This document shows positions 1 to 8,405 of a DNA stretch of 64,000 bases, piece after piece. The position numbers were made by a program, and so were the translations under genes. Numbering within the stretch: position 1 is the stretch's first letter; every line of letters begins with the position of its first letter. The stretch is from Drosophila miranda (Eukaryota > Arthropoda > Insecta > Diptera > Drosophilidae), in NCBI RefSeq assembly GCF_003369915.1, contig NC_046677.1, positions 24,756,913-24,820,912 of the forward strand, written 5' to 3'. Below the pieces are notes generated by a model that had not been told where the DNA came from, ran no database searches, and was given only the letters and a program-made list of their open reading frames with translations.

Positions 1-131
1 AGGCACTTACTTGGGGCCAATCCAATCGACATTTCATTTGGTATTCTTTTCATGGTCTCCAACACAACATAGACTCAGACAATCAGTCTCCCGTAATAGT
101 TCTACATATTTAACGCATATTTTATTCACAG
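1..131 (+). other. Intron of Cka (3' end)
   Basis: The 131 bases before the Cka exon end in a pyrimidine-rich tract and CACAG, a usable acceptor. The frame stays open further left but the encoded residues do not look like striatin, so I treat this as intron. Confidence 0.6.
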
Positions 132-1243
132 AAGTGGACGGCTCATTGGGACTGGGAGAGTTGGCCCAACTGACGGTGAATAATGAATCGGATGGAGTGT
201 ACGATTCGAATGCCAAGGATGGTACTGGCGGCAGTACCGGCGGTGCTGGTTACCGCAAGACCTGGAATGCCAAGTATACGCTACGCTCTCATTTCGATGG
301 CGTTCGCTCGCTCATTTTCCATCCGGAGGAGCCAGTGCTGATCACCGCCTCCGAGGATCACACGCTCAAGCTGTGGAACCTACAGAAGACGGTGCAAGCC
401 AAAAAGTCAGCTAGTCTCGATGTGGAGCCTTTGTATACGTTCCGCGCCCATACGGGTCCCGTCTTGTGCCTGGGCATGTCAACCAGTGGCGAGACATGCT
501 ATTCGGGGGGCCTAGATGGTAACATCGAGTGCTGGCAGCTGCCATCGCCCAATATCGATCCCTACGACTGCTACGATCCGAATGTACATTCTGGCACTCT
601 CGAGGGGCACACGGACGCCGTCTGGGGGCTAACGACAATGCAGAATAATATTGTATCGTGCTCGGCCGATGGCACTGTGAAGTTGTGGTCGCCCTACAAT
701 AAGGACCCAATGCTGCGTACCTATACGGCTGCCGAGGCGGAGGGTGTTCCCTCGTCCGTGGACTTTGTCCGAAATGAAGTGGATCACATTGTGGTGGCGT
801 ACAACAGTGCGCACTGTATCATCTACGATACGGAAACGGGCAAGCAGGTGATCAAGCTGGAGGCGGCACAGGAGATGTCGGGCAATACGGGGAAATTCAT
901 CAACAAGGTGGTTTCGCATCCCACACTGCCCGTTACGATTACGGCGCACGAGGATCGGCATATTCGCTTCTGGGACAACACATCGGGCACTCTCGTACAC
1001 TCGATGGTGGCGCATCTGGAGCCGGTCACATCGCTGGCCGTGGACGCACATGGTCTGTACTTGCTATCCGGGTCGCATGATTGCTCGATACGGCTGTGGA
1101 ATCTGGACAATAAAACATGTGTGCAGGAGATAACAGCGCATCGCAAAAAGTTCGATGAGAGCATATTCGATGTGGCATTCCATGCCACCAAGCCGTATAT
1201 AGCCAGTGCTGGGGCCGATGGCCTGGCCAAGGTGTTTGTCTAA
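132..1243 (+). CDS. Cka: Cka (striatin family), C-terminal WD40 exon, partial
   Basis: This is the last coding exon of Connector of kinase to AP-1, the fly striatin, the scaffold and PP2A regulatory B''' subunit of the STRIPAK complex. The reading frame opens after a CACAG acceptor at 127-131 and ends at TAA 1241-1243, giving about 370 residues. It begins with a short acidic/Gly linker, then 'YRKTWNAKYTLRSHFDGVR', and continues as WD40 repeats recognisable by repeated GH...LW blocks (ASEDHTLKLW, SGGLDGNIECW, SADGTVKLW, HEDRHIRFW, SGSHDCSIRLW, ASAGADGLAKVF). This matches the striatin C-terminal propeller. The caveolin-binding, coiled-coil and calmodulin-binding N-terminal parts must lie left of the window. 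The identification rests on close recall of the fly protein. The first codon is split with the preceding exon, which is not in the window. Confidence 0.93.
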
Positions 1244-3130
1244 GAGACCGAGACCCCGAATTCAGAGAATCCATAGAATCCAGAATCCACAGCCAGCAAG
1301 CAGCTCCACAAGCAAACCGATTACGAGTTCGAGTTAAATAATTATACATACATTATATATATATATATACTTATACATTTAAATCTAATTATATCACACA
1401 AAAGAACAACCAACAACAACAAATTATGCATATATATTAAAAAAAAAACAAATTGCTAAACAAAACAAAACAAAATAACGATAAATAAATTCAATATAAT
1501 AAATGGCATTTCGAAGTAGGAGAACAAGAAAAAGAAGAAGAGCAAAGCAAAAGTCAAGTACGACATGAATTGTGTGTAATCTAGGAAAGTAATACTAATT
1601 CTAAAGCAATGCAAACAAATTGGCATAGTTTAACCCCCAAATAGACTCATAAGTGCAACAAAACAACAACAAAAGTCATCATTGAACATTATGTATTTGT
1701 TAATAACACACACAGACACAACATTGATGCATTATAGAAATAGTACGACTATGTAAATGGCAAAAAGGAACTTGATGTTGTTTGAGGTACAAATTCTTCA
1801 ACATTGATTTGCTTTCCAGGACCTTAGTTTTAGTTATATAATTGGGGCACTTGCACAGCGATTGTTTGAAAGCTCCTGCCTGCTCCAACTTCCTGTACAT
1901 TTGATATATACATAAATATATATATACGTATACTTATTCTATGCCCATGGCAACAACGTTTGATAGTGGATAGATTGATGGCTAAGCATTTTTCATATAT
2001 ATAGGCACGCTCGCTGTCCAAGTGCCCCAAGTGGAACTCTCGTTTTTTTGCACTCTAGAGTGGAGAAAAAACATAACGCAAAACATGTAGACGATCAAAT
2101 TTTTTTAGTATTAAAATAAGCATTATTGCATTATGTCCCCCCTCCCTCATATAACGCCCTAAAACTTTAGCGCAAGAGCGAGAGAGAATTGTAAATTAAA
2201 ATTTAATTGGAGGGACAACTGATTGAAGAGGAGAAAAGGATAAAGGCGGATGAATATTTATTTCGAAAAAACCAGCAAAAACAACACAGAAATGTAACAA
2301 CAAAACTTGATTAATTGATAAGTGCAACAACAAAAATATGCTTATATATATATTCTATGATTTCCGTTTTGTCATTAAACGATGGGATGCACTGCTTGAT
2401 TGGGAAATGGGGGAAATGAATGATATATAATTGATAAAAAATAATAATTGCAGGCAAGCTATAAACTGTGTACGCTAAGCTATTTATTTAATTTATGCCT
2501 AGTATTAAATGCAAAACAACGTCGTGTCGCCTGATCCTGTTGATGGATTTCGTAGTTGAAATATAAATTAGAAATCGCTTATCGATGGAATGCGTACTGT
2601 ACTCGTAATTTTAATCAAGAGCCAACTCTACGTTTGAGTGCAGAGCAAATGCAGAGATGAGAATATGATATGATATGAATAGATATGATGTGTGACATGA
2701 ACGTGAAAGCCGAGCAACTCAATATTAGTTTTAGTATTACATTTATTATCATGCGAAGCCTTTCACATACTCCATCACCAAAATATATACATGCCCCTAA
2801 AATACAAGTTGATATTCGAAAAGCGATGGAAACCAAGCAAAATCCTCTACTACTTTAGTTTATGTATTTTATTTTTACACCTTAGTTGCTACTAACCCCA
2901 CACGCCTCCACCCCTACCCCAACAAACAATCCATCACCTTTTGGATCTGATATCCATATAGCGATGCGATCTGAAGAGGTTATATAACACCCAAACACCC
3001 ACACAGTTATATAGCAGATATACATTTACATATACATAAATCTATTGATTTCTAATTTGAATTGTAAATTTTTGATATTTTTATTACCATGTATTTTTAT
3101 TTTAAAATAAAGTTTTACAAAATGAAAGCC
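1244..3130 (+). other. Cka 3' UTR
   Basis: This is AT-rich, A-rich sequence with no credible frame. It contains several AATAAA-type signals (about 1480-1500), and a strong AATAAA at 3106-3111 followed by a T/G-rich stretch is a plausible distal poly(A) site. CAACAA-rich blocks at 1400-1470 and 1660-1680 are typical of long Drosophila neuronal-type 3' UTRs. The exact 3' end cannot be fixed from sequence. Confidence 0.5.
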
Positions 3131-4117
3131 CGTGTGTGACTTGCCTTTTGATATCCACGATCCACACCCAAAGATCCTTCATGCAACAAAATAAAAACCA
3201 ATCATTAGATGAAAACGTTGTAGAACCAGCTGGCTCTCGTTTACAACGTCCAAATTTCAGAAACGAAAACAAAATTAGAAGCACCGAAAAACCGACAAAC
3301 AAAATTTTCATTCGTATTCGTACATTCAAGACTATGTTTTGCCTTTTTAATTTTTTGAAAGAGACTTCGCTGCTGGCAGCCTTATGATTTGATTTGAATT
3401 TTGTGAAACAACCAATAAGGCAAATATATATCGCACAACATAAATGTCTATTTTTAATTCGAACAAAACCGTTTACAAATCCACTGCCGTAAAAAGACAA
3501 AAACACCGTAAAAAGAAATCACCAGCAACACGCATGCGTTTCGTTCTACAGAGTAAAAAAAAATAAAAAATAGCAAGGGAGATCCACTATAATTATGTAA
3601 AACAAATACATACATATAATTCTTTTTCATGACAGAAAGAGACGCAAGAAAATTGCAACAAAAAAAATTAAAGATTGCGAATGTACCATTCGACTTATGA
3701 TTAAGCCTGAGTAAGCCTGGGAAACTGACGAGGAGAACATGATAATGATGATTAGCATTACCCCTAACTAAGTCGTAATTAAAGAGTTCATTGTAGATTT
3801 GCAGGTCCCAAAGGAATAACCCCAGCACATAAGTTTATACAGACATATAAAGTAAAAAAAAAAAACAGAAAACTAAGAACAACAAATAATACAGAGAAAG
3901 GAAAAAATAAATATTAATTGAATAAACAATACTTTTATAATAAATCGAAATAATCAATGAAATACCATAACAGATTCACACATTTCATGTTAAGATACAA
4001 TAAAGCGAATAAATAAAATATTTAAAACCAATATTTCAAACAGCACTGTTTTCGATTAGCACCGCCACACGAGTGATGCTCAGACAATTGGCCAATTTCA
4101 ACCATCGAAAACAAAAT
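3131..4117. other. Intergenic, AT-rich, Cka to CCDC53
   Basis: No gene-like frame is seen. The longest frames on either strand are low-complexity Phe/Lys-rich. Further AATAAA motifs (3906-4020) could serve an extended Cka 3' UTR. Confidence 0.5.
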
Positions 4118-4125
4118 TATCGATA
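4118..4125. promoter_or_regulatory. DRE (TATCGATA) in the CCDC53 promoter
   Basis: A perfect palindromic DREF site lies 58 bp upstream of the CCDC53 ATG, in the position expected of a housekeeping core promoter. No TATA box is present at the right distance. Confidence 0.7.
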
Positions 4126-4182
4126 TTTTCATCGGCAGCTTGCCATCTCTATATAATAAAATAAAAAAATTTCTTAAATAAA

Positions 4183-4844
4183 ATGGATGCAAATGCAACG
4201 ATTACAGGCGATGTGGATAAAACGAAGGTAAGAAGGTATCTTCAATGGCAATGGCATCCGTCTTGTAATTTGACTATTATTTCAGATACCGCCTCTTAAC
4301 CAAAAACGGATACTGGCGTTTGTCAACCACTTCCTAATCAGCACCTGCACCTTTCTCAATGAGTTTGCTTTGGGCTGTGAAACGAAGTTTGTTGAAATGG
4401 AGAGGCAATTACAAAAGACGGAGGCTTCTTTGGTAATTTTGGAAGCAAAGCTGGCATCCATTCCCACCGACAGCGAAATTATCGGTGACACAAACAGTCC
4501 AGCAAAACCCCTGCCAGCCACTACCGAGATTGATGAAGCCCCAACGCCTGCCGTCGAAGAACCGCCTGTTCCTGAGCCCGAGCTGGAGCCGGAAACTGAG
4601 CAGGAGCCCGAGCTGGCGGGGGTGCGGACCTGCGAGGATATTCGTTATAGGAAATTCTTCAAAATGCTACATTTTGGAGTGCCGGCACAGGCTGTCAAGC
4701 AGAAAATGAAATCCGAAGGCTTGGATTCACAGCTCCTGGAGTGCGTATGAATAGCCTTGTTAGCTTATATTGATTCGAATCATTTTCAATCCGCTATATT
4801 TCAGTACACCCGATCGAATTCTGGAAGATGGTGTCCGTGAGTAG
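4183..4844 (+). CDS. CCDC53: CCDC53 / WASH complex subunit 3
   Basis: The CDS joins 4183-4227, 4286-4740 and 4805-4844 (GT/AG introns of 58 and 64 bp), giving 179 residues. The family (human WASHC3) is a small structural subunit of the WASH complex, which activates Arp2/3 on endosomes. Visible features: an N-terminal segment 'IPPLNQKRILAFVNHFLISTC' that is characteristic of the family, then a helical coiled coil from about residue 40 to 75 (ETKFVEMERQLQKTEASLVILEAKL), a Pro/Glu-rich linker (about 85-125), and a conserved C-terminal block (RYRKFFKMLHFGVPAQAVKQKM...LDTP). The length is close to that of family members. The start is the first ATG after a DRE promoter, and exon 1 encodes only 15 residues. 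The gene converges on RpL36A, with stop codons 184 bp apart. Confidence 0.9.
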
Positions 4845-5028
4845 ACAGAGAACTGAAGAACCAGCAGCACAGGACGCTTTGTGATATAGCAATTATTGCT
4901 ACATTTGTAAATTAAAAATTTTTCTAAAGCTTACGTCTACAATTTAATTTGTTTTATTTGCCGCCACATAAGCGCGGTGCAGAAAACAACTTAAAACACT
5001 TCGATATAGAAAACGTATGGGTGGGTGC
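4845..5028. terminator. Shared 3' region of CCDC53 (+) and RpL36A (-)
   Basis: The 184-bp gap between the two convergent stop codons holds an AATAAA for RpL36A on the minus strand (TTTATT at 4953-4958) and only weak ATTAAA-like signals for CCDC53 (about 4911-4917). The transcripts probably overlap or abut. Confidence 0.55.
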
Positions 5029-6070
5029 CTAGAACTGGATCATCTGTCCCTTGCGCTTCTTGTCACCACCCAACTCGAAGTGCTTGCAACGCTTCAGAGG
5101 AGTCTGCTTGCGGTACTTGCACTCAGTGCATTCCATACGCAGCACAATCTTCTTGGTGGTCTTAGCCTGCAAATGAGAAAAAAACACGTTAGCAATGGAA
5201 ACGCTCGAGTTGCAACTATTTAAAATTGTTTGGAGCTACAGGTGGGGCGGTTATGGTCAAATTCAGGACGACATAACGCTGCCTTTAAGGCCGCACTCGG
5301 TGCAGCCACCACATTTTTATTTGGCACCATATGTCCCACCAAATAGCCGAATGCTCCATGAGCGCAGCGATTTAGGTCTACTGGAAGTGCGAATGTCGAT
5401 GAACAACAGATAAAGTGTAAAGAGAGAGACCCACGAAAATGAATTACATTGATTAATATTGTCTGGAGTTGCAGGTGGGGCGGTTATGGTCATATTAAGG
5501 ACGACATAACGCTGCCTTTAAGGCCGCACTCGGTGCAACCACCACATTTTGCTTTGGCACCATATGTCCCACCAAAAAGCCGAATGCTCCATGAGCGCAG
5601 CGATTTAGGTCTACTGGAAGTGCAAACTAATTTCGATTTTCTATTAGAGAAGCGAGTCTCACCTTCTTCCTGAAGATGGGCTTGGTCTGGCCACCGAAAC
5701 CCTGCTGTTTCCTGTCGTAACGCCTTCGGCCCTGAGCACCCTTGCGCTCCTTGGACTTCTTGTACTGCGTCACTTTGTGCAGCTTGTGGACCTTGCACTT
5801 TTTGCAGAAGGTGCGGCGTTGTTTTGGTACATTCACCTGGTGAGGGGGACACAGAACATAGCATATTAGATTTCCGGCAATGCAAGCAAAGCAAACACAA
5901 ATTTTTCAAAATCAAATAGAACGCACTCAACGCACAACACAAAACACAATATTACCCACAAAGGGTAATAAATGTTGCACTTTGCAAGAATTCAATACTT
6001 CTACATGGTTTCAACAATAATTAACGCGGATGTTTGGCGATTTTTTAAAGCCAATTTAAACACATACCAT
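5029..6070 (-). CDS. RpL36A: Ribosomal protein L36A (eL42)
   Basis: The CDS is complement(5029-5166, 5663-5836, 6068-6070), 104 residues, the normal size for eL42, a protein of the large subunit E-site region. Exon 1 contributes only the ATG (followed by GTATGTG). Exon 2 encodes [18 protein letters not shown] through QTKPIFRKK, and exon 3 starts AKTTKK and ends GQMIQF. The four-Cys zinc ribbon is visible (CKKC in exon 2; CTEC region in exon 3), as is the GFGGQTKP loop that family members place near the E-site tRNA. All introns are GT/AG. Intron 1 is 231 bp. Intron 2 is 496 bp and hosts two snoRNA-like copies. A TOP/TCT initiator lies just upstream of the ATG, at the edge of a transposon insertion. 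Confidence 0.96.
5224..5393 (-). ncRNA. Intronic H/ACA box snoRNA, copy 1
   Basis: This is one of two roughly 170-bp near-identical units in RpL36A intron 2, read in the host direction. It ends with an ACA box (5229-5227) three bases before the predicted 3' end. A hinge fitting ANANNA (AAATAA) separates two hairpins. The 5' hairpin is closed by GCAC/GTGC. The 3' hairpin is closed by GGCTGCA/TGTAGCT. Relative to copy 2, the closing stem shows a U-A to C-G compensatory change and a G-C to G-U change, which indicates selection on RNA pairing rather than on protein. Small ribosomal-protein introns are the usual hosts of such RNAs. The pseudouridylation target was not determined. Confidence 0.75.
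5457..5626 (-). ncRNA. Intronic H/ACA box snoRNA, copy 2
   Basis: This is the tandem paralogue of the preceding unit, about 90% identical. The ACA box is at 5462-5460, the hinge is AAAGCA, the 5' stem GCAC/GTGC is conserved, and the 3' hairpin is closed by GGTTGCA/TGCAACT. The loop/pocket segments (the block around 5510-5545 and 5575-5615) are almost unchanged between copies, so both probably guide the same site. The copies start 233 bp apart. Most differences lie in the spacer, as expected for two independently processed RNAs in one intron. Confidence 0.75.
5950..5970. repeat. Perfect 8-bp inverted repeat in RpL36A intron 1
   Basis: TATTACCC and GGGTAATA flank a 5-base loop. It is a small stable hairpin inside intron 1. 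No C/D snoRNA boxes surround it. Confidence 0.5.
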
Positions 6071-6085
6071 CTTGACATATACGAA

Positions 6086-6102
6086 GTTCCAAAAGAAGGA
6101 AT
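6086..6102 (-). promoter_or_regulatory. RpL36A TCT/TOP initiator, now at a transposon junction
   Basis: Read on the minus strand, the sequence is ATTCCTTCTTTTGG, a polypyrimidine initiator of the TCT class used by fly ribosomal-protein genes. The likely +1 C is at 6095 and the 5' UTR is about 25 nt. Bases 6095-6102 are the left copy of the hAT target duplication, so the element inserted immediately upstream of +1. Confidence 0.65.
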
Positions 6103-7234
6103 TAGAGGTGGAGAACTATCGATGGCACTACTATCGCGCTACTAAACTATCGATGGTTCAATGTTTCGATAGTGGGCGATAGTGGTTGATAGTATGGTTT
6201 ACCCATCAGCAAAGAAAATTTGTGTGGGTGGGAAATATGTGACAATTTCATTGATAATACCATTGGCATATGGACTTTATCGTCAAGTCGAAAATCTTTC
6301 ACCACAGTTAAAAACTGAAGTAGGGGAAAATATGAAAAATGCTTTATTGGAGTCGATCAAAAAACGCCTATCTACATATGAGCAACGGACTGTAACTAGG
6401 ATGGCCATGATATTATGATCCGCGCTTCAAGAAAGATGGATTTCAGCTAAACTCAAATGCTGAACAAGCTTCAGTCTTTCTTGAAAATGAATTGGTCAAT
6501 TTGGATAATAATGATGAAAACCCTGTTAACTTGGATGTTGAAGCAAACACTACAACAGAGGACTAATTTTTTGATTTTTTGGACCAACGATCCATTAGTA
6601 AGAAAAGGACTGTGCGATCGGATGCGATCATAATCAAAAGGCAGTATCTGGAGAGAGACCTTGCCCCCCAAGAAATGGATCCTCTCTTATGGATTAAGGT
6701 AATAATAATATATAAAATATTCGACACTTAATATTAAGATTTTATAATAATTACACCAAAACAAACTAAAATCATTGATATTTAAATATTTATGCATCCC
6801 AGCTACTTCTGTGGAGTCGGAAAGGGTTTTTCGCAAGGCAGGGCAATTGTCTCTGATAGACGAACAAGGCTCAAGGAAGAAAATGTAAACGTTCTGCTGT
6901 TTTTCAATAAAAATCTTTGGTTACAATAGAAAACATACAACAGAATCCAAGATATACAAAAATTTAAATATATATTCATAATTCAAATATATGAACAATG
7001 TACAGAGTTTTTTAACTTTTATTATTTTTAGCTTCTAGTTGGACCGCATATTGCATTTAGAATTGTAATAATGCTTTTAGCATCGAATCAACCGTCTTTT
7101 CACACTTTTAAAAACACTCATTTGTATTACGACTATCGACCACTATCGATCGTACTATCGACCAATATCGATGGTTTGGAAAATACTATCGTTCACTATC
7201 GATGGCGCCTACTATCGATAGCTCTCCACCGCTA
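6103..7234. mobile_element. hAT-superfamily DNA transposon, internally deleted and decayed
   Basis: The element is 1132 bp with imperfect terminal inverted repeats: TAGAGGTGGAGAACTATCG at the left end and TAGCGGTGGAGAGCTATCG read inward from 7234 (20 of 23 positions match). It is flanked by an exact 8-bp target duplication, GAAGGAAT, at 6095-6102 and 7235-7242; 8 bp is diagnostic for hAT. It contains only the C-terminal part of a hAT transposase with frameshifts, so it cannot be autonomous. Both subterminal regions are dense in TATCGAT-like motifs (6115-6125, 6146-6156, 7195-7205, 7211-7221 and others). Confidence 0.92.
6182..6929 (+). pseudogene. hAT transposase remnant (C-terminal)
   Basis: Fragments of one transposase appear in order. 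The first is a frame from 6182 to 6418 with the family pattern of 'IIPLAYGLYRQ...LSPQLKTEVGENMKNALLESIKKR'. After a frameshift the sequence resumes as DPRFKKDG. It then runs, past a stop near 6565, to FFDFLD...KRQYLERD. After an AT-rich gap, the hAT dimerisation block starts at about 6796 (IPATSVESERVF, one frameshift, then SDRRTRLKEENVNVLLFFNKNLW) and ends at TAG 6927-6929. The N-terminal BED finger and most of the catalytic core are missing. Confidence 0.85.
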
Positions 7235-7271
7235 GAAGGAATCAGTCACTGTGACCGCGGACTTATCGATA
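7235..7271 (-). promoter_or_regulatory. Displaced ancestral RpL36A core promoter
   Basis: Immediately beyond the right target duplication, the minus strand holds a motif-1-like GGTCACAGTG (7256-7247) and a perfect DRE TATCGATA (7264-7271). Together with the TCT initiator this is the usual fly ribosomal-protein promoter layout. The transposon now separates it from the RpL36A start by 1.1 kb. Confidence 0.6.
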
Positions 7272-8280
7272 AAATATACGTCACAAATTTCAAAATATAC
7301 CGCAAATATACTGGCGAATTATTTGTATTCAAGTTGCATCACATTACTCGTTTTGGATATTCCGTGGAATATAACTAGCTACCTAAGACCTGAGGGTCTA
7401 AACTGATAGTTTTATCCGATTATAATATCAATTTCCTACAAGACTGGTTATCTTTAAGTTCTCAACTTTATTGGTTTGTTTATGAAATAAGGTTTAAGCA
7501 AAACCGGTCAACAAAAATGTCCACTCAATTAATTTCCATACATGGTAACTACGCTACAGTTGCTACATATTAACTACATATTTATGTAATTTCAAAGGCG
7601 ACAACTGAAGGGGAAATGTGTGATAACCTCCGTTATCCACTTTTTGACATCCCTTTTTTTCCGAAATTTTTGAAAAAATTGAGATTTTGAAGGCAGTCAG
7701 GAATCCGATTCTGATCACGAATTAGTATTCGATGTGGCCTGGGACATGGCTCTAAGTGGCATTTCTACACGGTTTCTACATTGGTGCATTGGACAAGAGG
7801 GTGAGTCCATAACACGTCTTAAAATATACTGACAAATACTAGAAAATACTATGAAAAGTATAAAAATTGCGAGGTGTGTGAGCTAGACGTGGTGGCAAGA
7901 AAATAAGAAAATCCGATAAGGTATACGGTCCGACCCTCAGAAGTATACCGAAATATACCGTCTCTTTTGAAATACATATACCGTAAATATACTGACGAAT
8001 TCAAATTATATTTTACATATTCAAATTTTGATCTTCCGTCGAATATTACTAGCTACATTAAACATTTAGCCATGCCCACATAATTAAATACGATTAGTGA
8101 ATCTATTTCCTACTTGATTGGCCTATTCTAAATACTTGCTTGTATTGGATTTCTATATACCTTTGAAAATGAAATTTAATAGATTGATCATAGAAGGAAT
8201 CAGTGTTGGATGGGTGGTTCATGAACGAACGAAAAAAGAACCATTCACTATTGTGAGCGCACAACATTCAACATTTCTTA
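7272..8280. repeat. Repeat-rich intergenic interval with direct repeats
   Basis: Two diverged direct repeats are seen, about 7300-7460 and 7980-8125. They share 'AATATACTG(G/A)CGAATT', a TTCCGT(G/C)GAATAT block and ACTAGCTAC. Between them lies a run of 'AAATATACCG'-type units (7825-7990). No complete gene is visible. A short exon-like frame at about 7680-7800 is discussed in the findings. Confidence 0.5.
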
Positions 8281-8286
8281 AGCAAT

Positions 8287-8356
8287 TTTCGATACTATCG
8301 ACCAAAACAGTCGATGGTCGGTTTATTTTGCAAGCATCGATAGTATCGATAGTACC
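8287..8356 (+). promoter_or_regulatory. DRE-like cluster, Atac2 promoter
   Basis: Several ACTATCGA/ATCGATAG motifs occur 50-120 bp upstream of the Atac2 ATG, including overlapping ATCGATAG copies at about 8337-8353. This is consistent with a DREF-type housekeeping promoter. Confidence 0.55.
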
Positions 8357-8405
8357 ATCATCAAGTTGTTTACTTTTTTTTGAATTGTTTTTTACTTTAA
8401 ACAGT

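Noticed and set aside
411..1349. Minus-strand frames opposite the Cka exon
   Set aside because: These are antisense shadows of a GC-rich conserved WD40 exon. They have no recognisable domain or promoter.
5195..5942. Frames running through the RpL36A intron repeats (for example [11 protein letters not shown])
   Set aside because: They arise from the two structured RNA copies. Compensatory changes preserve RNA pairing, not amino acids.
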